From positions 24,801 through 88,800 of the forward strand of contig JBCBNX010000014.1 in the NCBI GenBank assembly GCA_039821555.1: 64,000 nucleotides of DNA, given 5' to 3'. The stretch's first letter is position 1; each line of letters begins with the position of its first letter. A program made the translations under genes and the position numbers. The notes under the pieces were generated by a model. That model made no database searches and was not told the origin of the DNA. It was given only the letters and a program-made list of their open reading frames with translations. Source of the stretch: Bacteroidota bacterium. GTDB taxonomy: Bacteria > Bacteroidota > Rhodothermia > Rhodothermales > Rubricoccaceae. Below, piece after piece: positions 1 to 10,312 of the stretch.

Positions 1-42
1 GCAATCCGTCAGAGAGAATGGGGTGGGGGCTCTGGAGTCGCG

Positions 43-71
43 TTGACAATGTGAACGCTATTCGTCATATT
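43..71 (+). promoter_or_regulatory. Possible sigma-70-type promoter before the ExbB gene
   Basis: A TTGACA box at 43-48 is followed after 17 bases by CATATT at 66-71. It lies about 125 bases before the start of the ExbB-like gene and would make a long leader. The spacing is ideal but the -10 box matches only four of six positions, so this is tentative. Confidence 0.35.
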
Positions 72-195
72 GGTGAATGGATCTCACGCCCGGCGTGCTG
101 CCACCCACCTAGTCTCCCCATCTAGCGTCGGAGCACCCGGTTCTTCCATCTCGTTCACCCACTCTCTGGACCCGATTCCCCCTTGAGGTAGACGC

Positions 196-927
196 ATGAA
201 ATACTACGCGCTGCTGTTGCTACAGGAAGCCGCCGCGAATGACACGTTCGCCAACGAACTCGTCAAGCGCTTCAACGAAGGCGGCCAATGGATGTGGCCG
301 GTGCTTATCTCGCTCGTGATCGGCCTCGCCATCGCGTTCGAACGCATCATCACGCTCAACCGCGCCGACATCAACACCCGCAAGTTCATCCGCAGCGTCA
401 AGGACGCGCTGGAGAGCGGCGGCATCTCCGCAGCCGAGGAAGTCTGCGCCAACCAGCGCGGCCCCGTGGCCTCGGTCGTGCAGGCGGGCCTGCTGCGCTA
501 CGACGAGGGTATCGACGCTGTCGAGAAGGCGGTCGTCTCCTACGGCTCCATCGAGATGAGCTTCCTGGAGCGCGGCCTCGTGTGGCTCTCGCTCTTCATC
601 TCGCTCGCCCCGATGTTCGGCTTCCTCGGGACGGTCGTCGGGATGGTCGAGGCGTTCGACGCCATCGAGCAGGCGGGTGACATCTCGCCGAGCCTCGTGG
701 CCGGTGGCATCAAGGTCGCCCTCCTGACGACGGTCGGCGGCCTGATCGTGGCCATCATCCTGCAGGTGTTCTACAACTACTGCGTCTCGAAGATCGACCG
801 CATCGTGGTCGAGATGGAGGAAGCCTCCGTCGAACTGATCGACGCGCTGGCCATGATGCAGATGGGCCGCCCGCTGCGCGACAGCATCGCCACCTCGGAG
901 CAGGGCCAGATCGAGTCTGGCTCCTAA
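196..927 (+). CDS. MotA/TolQ/ExbB proton channel family protein
   Basis: This 243-residue inner-membrane protein has the ExbB/TolQ layout. One membrane segment lies near residues 33-52, a cytoplasmic stretch follows, and then two long helices at about 120-150 and 168-195 carry the Gly/Thr-rich GFLGTVVGM and LLTTVGGLIVA pattern lining the proton path. Family members form a pentamer around ExbD/TolR and use the proton gradient to power outer-membrane processes. Two ExbD-type genes follow, so this is the first gene of an energising operon. Which outer-membrane partner it drives (TonB-like or Tol-like) cannot be told here, so no symbol is given. Confidence 0.9.
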   Translation: MKYYALLLLQEAAANDTFANELVKRFNEGGQWMWPVLISLVIGLAIAFERIITLNRADINTRKFIRSVKDALESGGISAAEEVCANQRGPVASVVQAGLLRYDEGIDAVEKAVVSYGSIEMSFLERGLVWLSLFISLAPMFGFLGTVVGMVEAFDAIEQAGDISPSLVAGGIKVALLTTVGGLIVAIILQVFYNYCVSKIDRIVVEMEEASVELIDALAMMQMGRPLRDSIATSEQGQIESGS

Positions 928-950
928 GTCCGCACTCCAGAGAGACCCCG

Positions 951-979
951 GGCCCTCCGGCTCATCCGGCCGGAGGGCC
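951..979 (+). terminator. Hairpin after the ExbB-like gene
   Basis: A perfect 10-bp stem (GGCCCTCCGG at 951-960 with CCGGAGGGCC at 970-979) encloses a 9-base loop. It is followed by CT-rich sequence, not a T run, so it may be an attenuator, an mRNA-stabilising hairpin inside the operon or a weak terminator. Confidence 0.45.
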
Positions 980-1024
980 TCTCTCTAGCACCACCGGATC
1001 TGCTCGCCCCCAACCTCTGCTCTT

Positions 1025-1345
1025 ATGGACTTCGCTCCTATCCTCATCTACGTCTGCCTCGGCCTCATTGGCATCGGCGCGCTGCTCATCATGGGCTTCG
1101 GCGTCATGAACCTGACGCGCGGCAAGTCCAGCCCGATCACGCTGGGCATCATCGCCGTGCCGCTCATCGTCTTCGCGGTCTGGTACGCGCTGGCCCCGGC
1201 CGACTTCCTCGCCACGCTCGTGAAGCCCGACGGTAGCTACTCGGTCGGCGCAGGCGGCTACGCCGTGATGATGACTGCGCTCACGATGCTTGGCCTCGGT
1301 GCCGTCAGCCTGCTCGTCACGACCGCCCGCGGCTTCTTCAAGTAA
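1025..1345 (+). CDS. Small membrane protein in the ExbB/ExbD operon, unknown function
   Basis: This 106-residue protein is mostly hydrophobic. Three likely membrane helices lie near residues 5-28, 36-58 and 78-100, and a short polar linker rich in Gly and Ser precedes the last one. I do not recognise a named family. It sits between the ExbB-like gene and the first ExbD-like gene on the same strand, about 60-100 bases from each, so a structural or regulatory role in the proton-channel complex is a reasonable inference but unproven. Confidence 0.7.
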   Translation: MDFAPILIYVCLGLIGIGALLIMGFGVMNLTRGKSSPITLGIIAVPLIVFAVWYALAPADFLATLVKPDGSYSVGAGGYAVMMTALTMLGLGAVSLLVTTARGFFK

Positions 1346-1407
1346 GCCCTGCGTTCGGCCCCAGAGCGGGCCGCCCCTGCGACTGCCTGCGCTAACCTGC
1401 ACTCCCC

Positions 1408-1971
1408 ATGCCTCTTCTCAAACGCCGCACGACCCGCGAGGCCGAGATCCCGACGTCGTCCATGGCCGACATCGCGTTCCTGCTGCTGATCTTCTTCCTC
1501 GTGACCACCACCATCGACGTGGACACGGGCATCTACATGGAACTGCCGCCGCCGCTCGAAGACACCGAGCCGCCGGAGATCAGCGACCGTAACCTGCTCA
1601 CGGTGCTTGTCAACCGCGACGGCGACGTGCTCGTGGAGGGCGAGTTCATGACGCTCGGCGACATCCGCCAGGAGGTCATCCGCCACGTCACCAACAACGG
1701 CGCGGACCCGAACTACGCGGACACGCCCTCGAAGGCCATCGTCTCGTTCAAGACGGAGCGCCAAGCGAGCTACGAGATGTATGTCGATGTGCTCGACGAA
1801 CTGCGTAGCGCCTACGTCGACATCCGCGACGGCTATGCCCGCAGCAACTTCGGGGCCCCGGACTACGCCACCTATAAGGAGCGTCTCCCAGCCGACCAGG
1901 AGGACCAGGTCGCCGATGCGTTCCCGATCAAGATCTCGCTCGCGGAGCCAGACGCTGGCACGGGTGGCTGA
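1408..1971 (+). CDS. ExbD/TolR family biopolymer transport protein (first copy)
   Basis: This 187-residue protein has a short basic cytoplasmic tail and one membrane helix (about residues 19-38). The helix contains the family's proton-accepting aspartate in the MADIAFLLLIFF motif (Asp21). A periplasmic domain follows. It is longer than classic ExbD (about 140 residues) because of an extended periplasmic part with a low-complexity C-terminus. It would pair with the upstream ExbB-like channel. The start chosen is the ATG after CACTCCCC, which places Asp21 at the usual distance from the N-terminus. Confidence 0.9.
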   Translation: MPLLKRRTTREAEIPTSSMADIAFLLLIFFLVTTTIDVDTGIYMELPPPLEDTEPPEISDRNLLTVLVNRDGDVLVEGEFMTLGDIRQEVIRHVTNNGADPNYADTPSKAIVSFKTERQASYEMYVDVLDELRSAYVDIRDGYARSNFGAPDYATYKERLPADQEDQVADAFPIKISLAEPDAGTGG

Positions 1972-2039
1972 CCGCCCCGGCGCTTGCTCCATGCGGGCGC
2001 TTGCTCCTCTGGCTTTGACTCTACCTCTATCCCAACGAC

Positions 2040-2486
2040 ATGGCTCACTTTACTAAGAAGGCCAGCACCAAGCAGGAGATTCCGACCGCGTCGCTGCCGG
2101 ACATCATCTTCATGCTGCTCATCTTCTTTATGGTCACGACGGTCCTCCGCGAGGTGACGCTGCTCGTGCAGAACGCGCTCCCGCAGGCCGAAGCCATCGA
2201 GAAGATCGAGCAGAAGCGGCTCGTCTCGTATATCTACATTGGCGAAGCCAAGGAGGGCGACCTCCGGGGCGAGCCTGCGGTCCAGATCGACGACGCGCTC
2301 GTGGAGGACATCAACACGATCCGCGACACGATGTACCGCAAGCTCCAGGAGGAGCCCCGCATGATCGTCTCGCTGAAGGTGGATTCCGACTCGGAGACGG
2401 GTCTCCTCTACGATGTGCAGCAGGAGCTACGCGTGGCGCAGGCACTTCGCATCAACTACTCGACGCGGCGCGAACTGCCCAACTAG
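2040..2486 (+). CDS. ExbD/TolR family biopolymer transport protein (second copy)
   Basis: This 148-residue ExbD-type protein has a basic N-terminus and a single membrane helix with the conserved aspartate in LPDIIFMLLIFFMV (Asp21). Its periplasmic domain ends in a short basic tail. It follows the first ExbD copy by 68 bases. Paired, diverged ExbD genes after one ExbB are common in Bacteroidota, where they may form a hetero-dimer in the ExbB pore. A strong hairpin follows the gene and probably ends the operon. Confidence 0.9.
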   Translation: MAHFTKKASTKQEIPTASLPDIIFMLLIFFMVTTVLREVTLLVQNALPQAEAIEKIEQKRLVSYIYIGEAKEGDLRGEPAVQIDDALVEDINTIRDTMYRKLQEEPRMIVSLKVDSDSETGLLYDVQQELRVAQALRINYSTRRELPN

Positions 2487-2548
2487 CGCGGCGCCTTTCA
2501 CGCGCCCTCAGCGCAGCGGCGCGCATCAGCCTCGTAGTTTTCGTACCC

Positions 2549-2576
2549 AGAGAGCCTGGCTTCGGTCAGGCTCTCT
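2549..2576 (+). terminator. Hairpin closing the ExbB/ExbD operon
   Basis: AGAGAGCCTG (2549-2558) pairs perfectly with CAGGCTCTCT (2567-2576) around an 8-base loop. The following sequence has only short T groups. The position between the second ExbD gene and the next gene fits a terminator. Confidence 0.55.
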
Positions 2577-2609
2577 GCGTTTCGTCCCTTTCGCGTCCGT
2601 CGTCTACCG

Positions 2610-3035
2610 ATGATCCAGCGTAAACAATCGATCTTTCTGCTCCTGGCTGGGGTGTGCCTGGCTGCGTTTCTCACGCTCAGCGCGGCCTGGACCGTCGGCC
2701 CCATCACAGCGCTCTCGTGGTTCTCGACGACCGCGTACATCCTGGGCGGCATGACGGCCGTGGTCGCCTTTGCGAGCATCTTGCTCTACAAGCAGCGCGC
2801 CCAGCAGCAGCGCGTCGCCACGGTTGCGCAGTGGCTCGATCTGGCGCTCATCGCGGTCGTGGTCGTGGCGCTCGGGCTGACCTTCCAGGACAGTGACGCC
2901 GGTCCGCCTGCCGAGTGGCTGCTCACCTACTGGAGCCTGACGCTGCCCATGGTCGCCTACGTCTTCATCTGGCTCGCCAAGCGCGGCATCGCCGCCGATA
3001 TCGCCCTCGTGAAGTCGATGGACCGGCTCCGCTAG
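2610..3035 (+). CDS. DUF4293 family membrane protein
   Basis: This 141-residue protein begins with the MIQRKQSIFLLLAG pattern typical of DUF4293, a Bacteroidota-restricted membrane family of unknown function. Four hydrophobic helices lie at about residues 8-28, 38-60, 75-93 and 105-127, and it ends with the family-like VKSMDRLR tail. The length matches the family. It follows the ExbB/ExbD operon after a hairpin and precedes a DMT transporter. Its presence is one reason to place the organism in the Bacteroidota. Confidence 0.8.
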   Translation: MIQRKQSIFLLLAGVCLAAFLTLSAAWTVGPITALSWFSTTAYILGGMTAVVAFASILLYKQRAQQQRVATVAQWLDLALIAVVVVALGLTFQDSDAGPPAEWLLTYWSLTLPMVAYVFIWLAKRGIAADIALVKSMDRLR

Positions 3036-3066
3036 CTGCGCTCTCCGCTAGCTGACCCTACCGAGC

Positions 3067-3984
3067 ATGGCCTCACCCGACGCCGCGACGACGCCTAACG
3101 TGACGACCGAAGCGTCGGTGCCGCAGCACGTCTGGCTCGCGCTGACCGCGGGGCTCGTCTCGATCTCGTCGGCGGGCATCCTGATCCGGTACGCCTCCGA
3201 CGCAGAGGGACTGACGGTGGCGCTCTGGCGGACGATGTGGGCGGTGACGTTGTTGCTGCCCGTCGTGCCACGCGCGCGCTCCGACTGGAAGGAATTCACC
3301 CACCGCGATTGGACGCTGGTCGGGGCCGCTGGCCTCTTCCTCGGGTTGCACTTCATCCTGTGGATCACGTCGCTTTACCACACGTCCGTGGCAAGCGCGA
3401 CGGTCCTCGTGACGATGAGCCCGCTCTTCATCGCTGTGCTGGGCGTGGTGGCGCTGCGTGAGCGACCGTCTCTGCGGACGTGGGTCGCGATCGCCGTGGG
3501 GCTGGTCGGCGCGGTGCTCATCGGCCTGGGCGATGCAGGGGCCGGTGTTTTCCCGCGCGCCTGGCTGGGTAACGGGCTCGCGCTCACGGCTGCGGCACTA
3601 TTCTCGGTATACATCGTGATCGGACGTGCGGTGCGGCAGCGCGTGTCTTTTCTCGCCTACCTCTTCCCGCTCAACGTTGCGGCCATGCTCACGGCGCTCG
3701 TCGGCACGCTGGTGACCGGCGCTTCGCTGTCGGCCCCGCTCAACGTAGTCGGTTGGACCTTCGTGATGGCGCTCTTCCCGCAGATCCTCGGCCACGGCTC
3801 GTTCAACTACGCCGTGCGCTACATCTCAGCGGCAATGCTGGGCCTGCTCACGCTCACCGAGCCAGCCATCGCTTCGCTGCTCGCCTACGTGTTCTTCCAA
3901 GAAGTCCCAGGCGGCCTCGCTCTGGTTGGGATGGTCGTCGTCCTCGTCTCGCTCGCCGTCGTCATCGTGCGCCGACGTCCGTAG
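3067..3984 (+). CDS. DMT-superfamily (EamA) transporter
   Basis: This 305-residue inner-membrane protein has about ten hydrophobic helices arranged as two EamA repeats (about residues 18-145 and 160-300). The first repeat starts with the SISSAGILIRYAS segment seen in RhaT/EamA exporters. Members usually export metabolites or amino acids, but the substrate cannot be read from sequence. It begins 31 bases after the DUF4293 gene and may be co-transcribed with it. It converges on the glycosyltransferase gene downstream. Confidence 0.85.
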   Translation: MASPDAATTPNVTTEASVPQHVWLALTAGLVSISSAGILIRYASDAEGLTVALWRTMWAVTLLLPVVPRARSDWKEFTHRDWTLVGAAGLFLGLHFILWITSLYHTSVASATVLVTMSPLFIAVLGVVALRERPSLRTWVAIAVGLVGAVLIGLGDAGAGVFPRAWLGNGLALTAAALFSVYIVIGRAVRQRVSFLAYLFPLNVAAMLTALVGTLVTGASLSAPLNVVGWTFVMALFPQILGHGSFNYAVRYISAAMLGLLTLTEPAIASLLAYVFFQEVPGGLALVGMVVVLVSLAVVIVRRRP

Positions 3985-4010
3985 CAGAGTGGTTCGTAGC
4001 AGAGTGGTTC
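3981..4010 (+). repeat. Two exact 15-bp tandem repeats at the transporter stop codon
   Basis: The unit GTAGCAGAGTGGTTC occurs twice in a row, and the first four bases of a third copy follow. The repeat covers the stop codon of the EamA transporter and lies between two convergent genes. It is one of several 15-bp tandem duplications in this window. Confidence 0.8.
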
Positions 4011-4019
4011 GTAGCTGCG

Positions 4020-5045
4020 TCAGTCGGGCAGCGAGACGAAGCGCTCCGAGGGGAGGTCCGAGAATCGACGGTGCTTGCGCAGGAAATAGTCGAGTGCGAT
4101 CGAGCGACGGTAGGGCAGGGCGAAGGGCGACGACGCAGGGCGCTGGTCGAGGTAGCTCCCGCGCATTCGGTGCGCGTCGAGGTAGGCGCGGGCGATGGCG
4201 GCGGTCTCGCGCGGGCGGCCAGCGACGAGGGCGCGGGCAGCCGCAAGCGTGTCGAGGGCGAGGCGGCGCGGGAACGTGGCCAGCCAGGCGCGGGGCGGCA
4301 GGTTCTTGAACAGCATCAGCAGGCTGTTCCGGAAGTTGAGGTACGTCTTGCGCGGATCGCCCTGCCGCAGCGAGGCACCGCCGATGTGGTAGACCTCGGC
4401 GCTCGGCTCCACACGCACGCGCCACCCAGCCCGCCATAGCCGCCAGCACAGGTCGATCTCCTCCATGTGCATGCCGAACGCCTCATCGAGGAGCCCTACG
4501 TCGTCCAGCGCAGACCGTCGCAGCAGCAGCGCCGCGCCCGACGCCCAGAAGACATCGCGAGCGTCGTCGTACTGCCCAGCGTCCGGCTCCAGCGTGTCGA
4601 AAAGCCGCCCGCGCGTGAACGGGTAGCCGACGGCGTCGAGGAAGCCGCCGCTGGCGCCGGCGTACTCGAACTGCGACCGGTCGCCGTGCTGGAGCAGCTT
4701 CGGCTGGACGGCGGCCACCTCCGGCAACGTGTCGAGCACGCGCACGAGCGGCGCGAGCCAGCCAGGTGGTACCTCCACGTCGTTGTTGAGCAGGCAGACG
4801 TAGTCGCTCTCGGTGTGCCGGATTGCCTCGTTGTTGCCGCGCGCGAAGAGCCAGTTCTCCGGGTGCTGGATAACGCGTACCTCGGGGTGCGTCGCCGCCA
4901 GCCACGCGACGGTGTCGTCCGTGGAAGCGTTGTCCGCAACGACGACCTCAAACGACTCGAAGTCGGTGGCGAGGACTGAGGGCAGACACTGCTCCAGCAG
5001 CGCCCGCCCGTTCCAAGTCACGATGATGACAGAGACGCGCGGCAC
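4020..5045 (-). CDS. Glycosyltransferase family 2 protein
   Basis: This 341-residue enzyme has an N-terminal GT-A fold: VSVIIVTWNG at residues 4-13, DNASTDDT near 38-45, and the metal-binding LLNNDVE motif near 84-90. A later HMEEIDLCWRLWRAGW block is typical of rhamnosyl- or galactosyltransferase-like GT2 enzymes. It should transfer a sugar from a nucleotide donor to a cell-surface glycan; donor and acceptor are unknown. It starts 6 bases after the end of the B3/B4-domain gene on the same strand, so the two are likely co-transcribed. Confidence 0.9.
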   Translation of the reverse strand: MPRVSVIIVTWNGRALLEQCLPSVLATDFESFEVVVADNASTDDTVAWLAATHPEVRVIQHPENWLFARGNNEAIRHTESDYVCLLNNDVEVPPGWLAPLVRVLDTLPEVAAVQPKLLQHGDRSQFEYAGASGGFLDAVGYPFTRGRLFDTLEPDAGQYDDARDVFWASGAALLLRRSALDDVGLLDEAFGMHMEEIDLCWRLWRAGWRVRVEPSAEVYHIGGASLRQGDPRKTYLNFRNSLLMLFKNLPPRAWLATFPRRLALDTLAAARALVAGRPRETAAIARAYLDAHRMRGSYLDQRPASSPFALPYRRSIALDYFLRKHRRFSDLPSERFVSLPD

Positions 5046-5051
5046 GGCGAT

Positions 5052-5687
5052 CTAGCTCTGTGTGACCGCCTCGGTCGCCGCGCCCAGCCGTTCCAGCAGG
5101 CTCCGATACCACGCCGTTGCCGCATCGACGTGGGGGGCGAGGTCGTGATGGCCCCAGACCAGCGAGAGGGTGCGCCGCGTGCCGTCGTGGGTCTTCGTGC
5201 GCTGGCTGTCCTTGACGCCATTCGCGCACGGGCCTTCGGCGTCGAAGAGGCAGAGCAGGCCGCCGAGGTCGATGGTCTGCCCGCTTGCGTTGAAGACGTA
5301 CGTTGCGTCTTTCTCGGCGAGGCCGACGCGGAACGGCGCTGTCGCCCGGTCGAGGTCGACGACGCTGATCGGCAGGCCGCTGTGCAGCGAGGCGACGTTG
5401 CAGGCGTCCACGACGGCGTTGATCGAGCCGAGCTTGCCGTTTTCGGCGGCGCGGACGAGGTATTCCGACGCGGGCTTACCGCGCCCGGTGGGTTTGTAGC
5501 CACCGTGGCGCAGCAGATTCCGCGACGTAGCGCGAATCATCTCCGAGCGCTGGACGGGAGCCTCTGCCTCCAGAGCAAACAGCGCCGTCAGCCAGTCGGG
5601 CGGCGGCGTACCGCCGAGCGACGCAGGCAGCATCGTCTCGAACGCGGCGAGGTGAAGCAGCGGGTGCGGATCGACGGTAAGCGTCAT
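5052..5687 (-). CDS. B3/B4 tRNA-binding domain protein (PheRS beta-like domain)
   Basis: This 211-residue protein matches the stand-alone B3/B4 domain otherwise found in phenylalanyl-tRNA synthetase beta. The visible blocks are NLLRHGGYKPTGRGKPASEYL, split here as NLLRHGGYKP then TGRGKPASEYL, followed by INAVVDACN and SGLPISVVDLD. Stand-alone relatives are proposed to act in aminoacyl-tRNA quality control, but the function is not settled. It sits between the kinase gene and a glycosyltransferase gene on the same strand. Confidence 0.75.
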   Translation of the reverse strand: MTLTVDPHPLLHLAAFETMLPASLGGTPPPDWLTALFALEAEAPVQRSEMIRATSRNLLRHGGYKPTGRGKPASEYLVRAAENGKLGSINAVVDACNVASLHSGLPISVVDLDRATAPFRVGLAEKDATYVFNASGQTIDLGGLLCLFDAEGPCANGVKDSQRTKTHDGTRRTLSLVWGHHDLAPHVDAATAWYRSLLERLGAATEAVTQS

Positions 5688-5744
5688 ATGGGGTGGTGAA
5701 AGACGAAGGTGCAGGCGGAAGGTAGGCCTGGACGGGAGCGGGCG

Positions 5745-8648
<2,904 letters not shown>

Positions 8649-8661
8649 GGTAGTAGGGGCG

Positions 8662-9222
8662 TCACTCGGCTAGGGCCTGGTTGAGCCACGCGCGGGCCAC
8701 GCGCCACTCGCGCTTGACGGTCATGGGCGACACGTCGAGCGCCTCGGCCGTCTCCTCGATGGATAGGCCGCCGAAGAAGCGGCACTCGACCACCTGGCTC
8801 TGGCGCGGGCTGAACGCATGCAGGCGTTGCAGCGCCTCGTCGAGCGCCAGCAGCGATTCAGACTGGGCGATGCCTACCACGAGTGCCTCGTCGAGCGGGA
8901 GGGCGCGCTCGCCGCCGCCACGTTTCTGCGCGCGATGCTTGTGCGCGTAGTTGACGAGGACGTGCCGCATCACGCGCGCGGCCAGCGCAAAGAAGCGGCC
9001 CCGGCTCTCGAGGCGGAGGTCGGGCACGTCGGCCAGCCGGAGATAGGCTTCGTGGACGAGCGCGGTGGTCGAGAGCGTGTGGTCGGCCCGCTCGCGACGC
9101 AGCTGGTGGTGCGCGAGCCGCCGCAGTTCGCTATAGACCGCCGGGAGCAGCGCGTCGAGGTCGTCCGGCAGGTCGTCGAAACTGCCGGTGAGGTCATCGA
9201 AGGGAGGCAGGGCGTCGGACAT
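8662..9222 (-). CDS. ECF-type RNA polymerase sigma factor
   Basis: This 186-residue sigma factor has region 2 (about 25-90, including LVHEAYLRLAD and RVMRHVLVNYA) and region 4 (about 125-180, FSPRQSQVVECRFFGGLSIEE, written here as FSPRQSQVVEC then FFGGLSIEE). The helix-turn-helix ends in VSPMTVKREW. It resembles the TIGR02999 group that is encoded beside Ser/Thr kinases. The frame stays open upstream, but I chose the ATG at 9222 because region 2 then starts at the usual distance and the upstream translation looks non-coding. It is followed after 13 bases by the kinase gene. Confidence 0.9.
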   Translation of the reverse strand: MSDALPPFDDLTGSFDDLPDDLDALLPAVYSELRRLAHHQLRRERADHTLSTTALVHEAYLRLADVPDLRLESRGRFFALAARVMRHVLVNYAHKHRAQKRGGGERALPLDEALVVGIAQSESLLALDEALQRLHAFSPRQSQVVECRFFGGLSIEETAEALDVSPMTVKREWRVARAWLNQALAE

Positions 9223-9408
9223 GAGCGGCGCGGTGCGCAGGGGCCTGGGGTGCAGCGGTGCCCTATAGGCGCGGCGGCTGAAAAAAAGAGCGCAGGGGAT
9301 GGTCCACTTGGAGCAGCAACCCTGCTTGGCAAGGTGACGCCCTCCATCGCATCGCAGCAAGGCACGATGGGGACTTCCAAGTTGATCCGCACCAACCCTC
9401 TCTCGATC

Positions 9409-10011
9409 ATGACCCATGCACGCGCTTTCTCCTTTGTGCTCGCGGCTACCATCGCCGCCGTGCTCCTCGTTGCCCCGCCGGTCGCAGCGCAGTCCAAGCG
9501 GGTCATCGCCATCAACGGGCAGCCGATACCCACGGCTACCCTGCAGGCGCTCGAGGCCCAGGCGCAGACGCGCATCCCTGAGGGCCGCTACTTCTACGAT
9601 GCGCTGTCCGGCGCGTGGGGACACGAGAACGGGCCCGTTGCGGGCTTTACGGTGCCAGGCCTACCGCTTCCTGGTCCGATGCCAGCAAACATCTCGGCTT
9701 CGGGCACGGGCACGTTCATCAACGGCCGCGAACTCCACCCGCAGGACGTGACCTCGCTCCGGCACCTGTTGGGTGAGGTACACACCGGGCGCTTCTGGAT
9801 GGATGCTTGGGGCAACTTCGGCCCTGAAGGCCAGGGTGCGCTCGGCAACGTGGTCGCCATCGCGCAGCAGCGAGGTGCGCTGAACAGGGGCGGCGGGCAA
9901 GGCGGCAGCGCCTACGCCAGCGACGGCTCCTGGGTCACCACCGACGGCAACGGCGGCGTGGTCATCTCCTTCCGCGACTTCGGCGGGGGCTACACCAGCT
10001 ACTCGAACTGA
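9409..10011 (+). CDS. Secreted protein of unknown function
   Basis: The product is 200 residues with a clear signal peptide (about residues 1-26, with AFSFVLAATIAAVLLVAPP then AAQS) and a Gly-rich C-terminus. I recognise no family. The frame is open far upstream over the sigma-factor gene, but the ATG at 9409 puts the signal peptide at the N-terminus; an ATG at 9367 is possible. It is followed by a small lipoprotein gene and diverges from the ECF/kinase operon, so it may be a target of that sigma factor, which is a guess from position only. Confidence 0.7.
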   Translation: MTHARAFSFVLAATIAAVLLVAPPVAAQSKRVIAINGQPIPTATLQALEAQAQTRIPEGRYFYDALSGAWGHENGPVAGFTVPGLPLPGPMPANISASGTGTFINGRELHPQDVTSLRHLLGEVHTGRFWMDAWGNFGPEGQGALGNVVAIAQQRGALNRGGGQGGSAYASDGSWVTTDGNGGVVISFRDFGGGYTSYSN

Positions 10012-10053
10012 ACCGCATTCCTACGTCTTTCGCTCACACAACCCATCATCGCC

Positions 10054-10266
10054 ATGAACGCTTTCAAGCATGCCCTACTTCTGTTCGCCGCCCTCGCCAC
10101 GTTGAGCCTGACCGGTTGCTTCTTCCTCACGGAAGAGCCTTCCGCACGCGAGCAGGCCTCCGCCTCCGCGTGCGAGGGGCGCAGCAACCAGTTCGTATCC
10201 GCCACCGCGTCCGAGTGCGAAGCTGCAGGCGGCGAGATGCTGGAAGGGCAGTGCTACTGCCTATGA
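10054..10266 (+). CDS. Small cysteine-rich lipoprotein
   Basis: This 70-residue protein has a signal peptide with the lipobox LTGC (Cys near residue 22), predicting a lipid-anchored envelope protein. The short mature part carries four further cysteines and ends in CYCL. It lies 42 bases after the secreted-protein gene and before the PKD/PPC gene, all in one direction. No family was recognised. Confidence 0.65.
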   Translation: MNAFKHALLLFAALATLSLTGCFFLTEEPSAREQASASACEGRSNQFVSATASECEAAGGEMLEGQCYCL

Positions 10267-10312
10267 GCACACACGTCGTGAGCCACTAGCCCCCTTTGAC
10301 TCGACCAGCGTC